DNA of 52,152 nucleotides. It comes from an uncultured Eubacteriales bacterium (GTDB taxonomy: Bacteria > Bacillota > Clostridia > Christensenellales > CAG-138). A program made the position numbers and the translations under genes. The stretch is from contig ONNZ01000009.1 of the NCBI GenBank assembly GCA_900319345.1, positions 1-52,152 on the forward strand, read 5' to 3'. Numbering within the stretch: the stretch's first letter is position 1; each line of letters begins with the position of its first letter. Below, in pieces: positions 50,654 through 52,152 of this stretch. Under the pieces are notes generated by a model that saw nothing but the letters and a program-made list of their open reading frames with translations, was not told the origin of the DNA and did no database searches.

Positions 50654-51475
50654 ATGGAACTGACAAAGAAACAACTGATCCTGATCGCTGCCATCAGCGG
50701 AGCTATCCTCCTGCTCACGGTGGCGGCCGTCCTGATAGCCACGCCCGGAGACGGGGCGGCGTCGGTGGCGCCTACGGCGTCCCCGACCCAAACGGCGTCG
50801 CCCACCGCCACGCCCGAGCCCACGGTCACCCCCGTGCCAACGGCGTTCCGGCTGCCCCTGGTGCCTCAGTGGGACACGCCCCGGCCTACGGTGGACATGG
50901 CTGGAGCCTTCGTGCCCCAGCCTACGGCATCCGCCCCGGATCCCCCGGGGGACGGATCGGGGCCCTGGGTGGAGGGGCAGGGCGAGCACACCCAAGACAT
51001 CCTGGCGGTCGGCCTTCGAGAGGGAAGGGCGGCCGCTTTGCTTATGCTGCGGCTCACCGAGGGCACGCTGACCATCACGGCCCTGCCCCTGGACGAAACG
51101 CCTCTCGTCGGGAAGGATATCCAGGAACAGGGGGCCCAGGCGGCGGCCCGGGCGGTGACCGCGGGGCGGCGCTGCGGTGGCTGGATGGCGCTGGATCTAA
51201 CCTGCCTGCCCGCGGTGCTGGAGATCACCGGCCCCTTGGGGGACTTTGGTTCGGAGCCCTTTTCGGCGGAGGAAGCCCTGTCCCTGGCCATGGGGGCCGT
51301 CGCCTGCCTCCAACGGGTGTCGCTGCTGAAATTCCCCGCCTTGAAGCGGGCGATGGGGGACGCGTTCGCGTCCAGCCTCTCCACGCGGGAGCTGTGGAGC
51401 CTCTTCTGGACGGTCCGCCGGGGCGTCGCCGTCCGCTGCTTCCTGGACAAAACTTTTTTTGGGGAAAGCAGTTGA
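50654..51475 (+). CDS. Short LCP-like (LytR-CpsA-Psr) membrane protein, probably inactive
   Basis: The product has 273 residues with one N-terminal helix (about 8-30), a Ser/Thr/Pro-rich linker (about 33-110) and a domain of about 160 residues. Its pattern DILAVGLREGRAAALLMLRL..LTITALPLDETPL resembles the start of an LCP domain (LLLGxDxR..RTDTMxL..IPRDT). The Arg and Asp residues needed for LCP transferase activity are mostly absent, and it is shorter than usual. It ends inside the promoter of the tRNA operon. The assignment is tentative. Confidence 0.55.
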   Translation: MELTKKQLILIAAISGAILLLTVAAVLIATPGDGAASVAPTASPTQTASPTATPEPTVTPVPTAFRLPLVPQWDTPRPTVDMAGAFVPQPTASAPDPPGDGSGPWVEGQGEHTQDILAVGLREGRAAALLMLRLTEGTLTITALPLDETPLVGKDIQEQGAQAAARAVTAGRRCGGWMALDLTCLPAVLEITGPLGDFGSEPFSAEEALSLAMGAVACLQRVSLLKFPALKRAMGDAFASSLSTRELWSLFWTVRRGVAVRCFLDKTFFGESS

Positions 51476-51500
51476 CAGATGCCCGTTCGTCATATATAAT
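51472..51500 (+). promoter_or_regulatory. Consensus promoter of the tRNA operon
   Basis: TTGACA (51472-51477) and TATAAT (51495-51500) are 17 bases apart; the -35 overlaps the stop codon of the upstream gene. Confidence 0.92.
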
Positions 51501-51525
51501 AACTCCCGCATGAAAAATCGTGTGG

Positions 51526-51601
51526 GGGAGCATAGCTCAGCTGGGAGAGCACTTGCCTTACAAGCAAGGGGTCACAGGTTCGAGCCCTGTTGTTCCCACC
51601 A
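51526..51601 (+). tRNA. tRNA-Val (TAC)
   Basis: Acceptor GGGAGCA/TGTTCCC, D-arm GCTC/GAGC, anticodon loop CTTACAA (TAC), T-arm ACAGG/CCTGT, encoded CCA. First gene of a five-tRNA operon. Confidence 0.97.
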
Positions 51602-51608
51602 GATATTC

Positions 51609-51685
51609 GGCCCGGTAGTACAGTTGGTTAGTACGCCAGCCTGTCACGCTGGAGGTCAGGGGTTCGAGCCCCCTCCGGGTCGCCA
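51609..51685 (+). tRNA. tRNA-Asp (GTC)
   Basis: Acceptor GGCCCGG/CCGGGTC, D-arm GTAC/GTAC, anticodon loop CTGTCAC (GTC), T-arm AGGGG/CCCCT, encoded CCA. Confidence 0.97.
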
Positions 51686-51689
51686 ATGT

Positions 51690-51751
51690 GCCTCGGTAGC
51701 AAGGGACTGAAAATCCCTGTGTCGGTGGTTCAAGTCCACTCTGAGGCACCA
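51690..51751 (+). tRNA. tRNA-Phe (GAA) lacking the D-arm
   Basis: This 62-base gene has acceptor GCCTCGG (51690-51696)/CTGAGGC (51741-51747), anticodon stem AGGGA/TCCCT with loop CTGAAAA (anticodon GAA at 51709-51711), T-arm GGTGG/CCACT with loop TTCAAGT, and encoded CCA. Only TAGCA (51697-51701) joins acceptor and anticodon stems, where about 19 bases with the D-arm are normal. A 14-base loss between AGC repeats of a standard TAGCTC...GAGCA arm would give exactly this. It may be a pseudogene, a real shortened tRNA or an assembly error. Confidence 0.85.
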
Positions 51752-51759
51752 TTTTTTAT

Positions 51760-51835
51760 GCGGGAATAGCTCATTTGGTAGAGCGCAGCCTTGCCAAGGC
51801 TGAGGTGGCGGGTTCGAGCCCCGTTTCCCGCTCCA
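51760..51835 (+). tRNA. tRNA-Gly (GCC)
   Basis: Acceptor GCGGGAA/TTCCCGC, D-arm GCTC/GAGC, anticodon loop TTGCCAA (GCC), T-arm GCGGG/CCCGT, encoded CCA. Confidence 0.97.
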
Positions 51836-51838
51836 TAC

Positions 51839-51912
51839 GGCGCCATAGCCAAGCGGTAAGGCACGGGTCTGCAAAACCCTCATCCCCGGTTCGATTCCGG
51901 GTGGCGCCTCCA
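51839..51912 (+). tRNA. tRNA-Cys (GCA)
   Basis: Acceptor GGCGCCA/TGGCGCC, D-arm GCC/GGC, anticodon loop CTGCAAA (GCA), T-arm with loop TTCGATT, encoded CCA (51910-51912). Last gene of the operon. Confidence 0.97.
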
Positions 51913-52152
51913 AAAACAAAACCACCCCGAAGCGGGTGGTTCTGTTTTTGGAGATGGTACTCCCACATCGACCGGGCGAAGCCCGGTTCGTTCCGGGCAG
52001 CGAAGCTGCGCTTCGGTAGTGAATGAAGCCCCAGTGGGGCTTCAGAGCCGAAGCGTGACCGAGCGTGAGCGAGAAGCGCCTCCAAAGAAAGCATCCAACG
52101 TTACCCCGGATGGGGTGCATTTGTTTTTGGAGATGATACGCCCACATCGACA
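51904..52152 (+). repeat. Repeat unit with tRNA-Cys 3' end and hairpins, continuing past the window
   Basis: GCGCCTCCAAA from the tRNA-Cys 3' end recurs at 52076-52086 (172 bases on). The segment GTTTTTGGAGATG.TAC.CCCACATCGAC recurs at 51944 and 52123 (179 bases on). Between them lie several hairpins, including AAGCCCCAGTGGGGCTT (52026-52042), identical in form to that in the tRNA-Thr repeats. No gene is visible. Confidence 0.8.
51909..51952 (+). terminator. Terminator of the tRNA operon, overlapping the tRNA-Cys CCA end
   Basis: ACCACCC/GGGTGGT form the inner stem and TCCAAAAACA/TGTTTTTGGA the outer stem (51909-51952). The outer stem uses the CCA end of tRNA-Cys. Confidence 0.85.

Overview
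The window reads as chromosome of a GC-rich, spore-forming Clostridia-type Firmicute. It carries spoIIE, spoIIGA, sigE and spoVT, Firmicute-style promoters (TTGACA-17-TATAAT), strong AGGAGG ribosome sites, a MsmX/UgpC-type sugar ATPase with a Lys-rich insert, and a Val-Asp-Phe-Gly-Cys tRNA operon. I cannot name the species; an uncultured gut or rumen lineage is my guess.

Layout. (1) 1-8.9 kb: a cello-oligosaccharide/beta-glucan locus. A GH94 phosphorylase and an ABC ATPase read leftward; a LacI regulator, solute-binding lipoprotein, two permeases and a GH5 glycanase read rightward. Matching operator-like sites lie in both divergent promoters. (2) 8.9-12.3 kb: an exported lipoprotein, a polysaccharide deacetylase and thymidylate kinase. 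(3) 12.5-16.2 kb: overlapping spoIIE-spoIIGA-sigE, then galM. (4) 17.4-20.9 kb: an OmpR-type response regulator, its histidine kinase and an exported protein. The same 11-bp direct repeat (TTACAACT) precedes the regulator operon, the exported protein and the lipoprotein of region 2, suggesting a small local regulon. (5) 21-26.8 kb: spoVT and two CobW-family GTPases (one with a huge His-rich insert, one fused to a DUF1980-like domain), divergent from tldD-tldE. (6) 27-36.7 kb: HxlR regulator with flavin-reductase-like protein, a 57-residue membrane protein, HAD hydrolase, M18 aminopeptidase, a metallo-beta-lactamase/M20/membrane-protein operon, a purine permease, a stand-alone GMP synthetase subunit and a PHP phosphatase. 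(7) 36.8-45.9 kb: a large exported protein, an AbgB-like amidohydrolase with transporter and divergent regulator, and a pullulanase. (8) 46-50.5 kb: tRNA-Thr and a divergent pantothenate/CoA cluster (ECF S component, coaX / coaBC). (9) 50.6-52.1 kb: an LCP-like protein and a five-tRNA operon.

Most notable: the tRNA-Phe in that operon lacks a D-arm. Downstream of both tRNA-Thr and tRNA-Cys there are roughly 180-bp repeats that carry copies of the tRNA 3' end plus hairpins. Many intergenic gaps hold palindromic repeats. All product names come from reading the translations; no database search was run.
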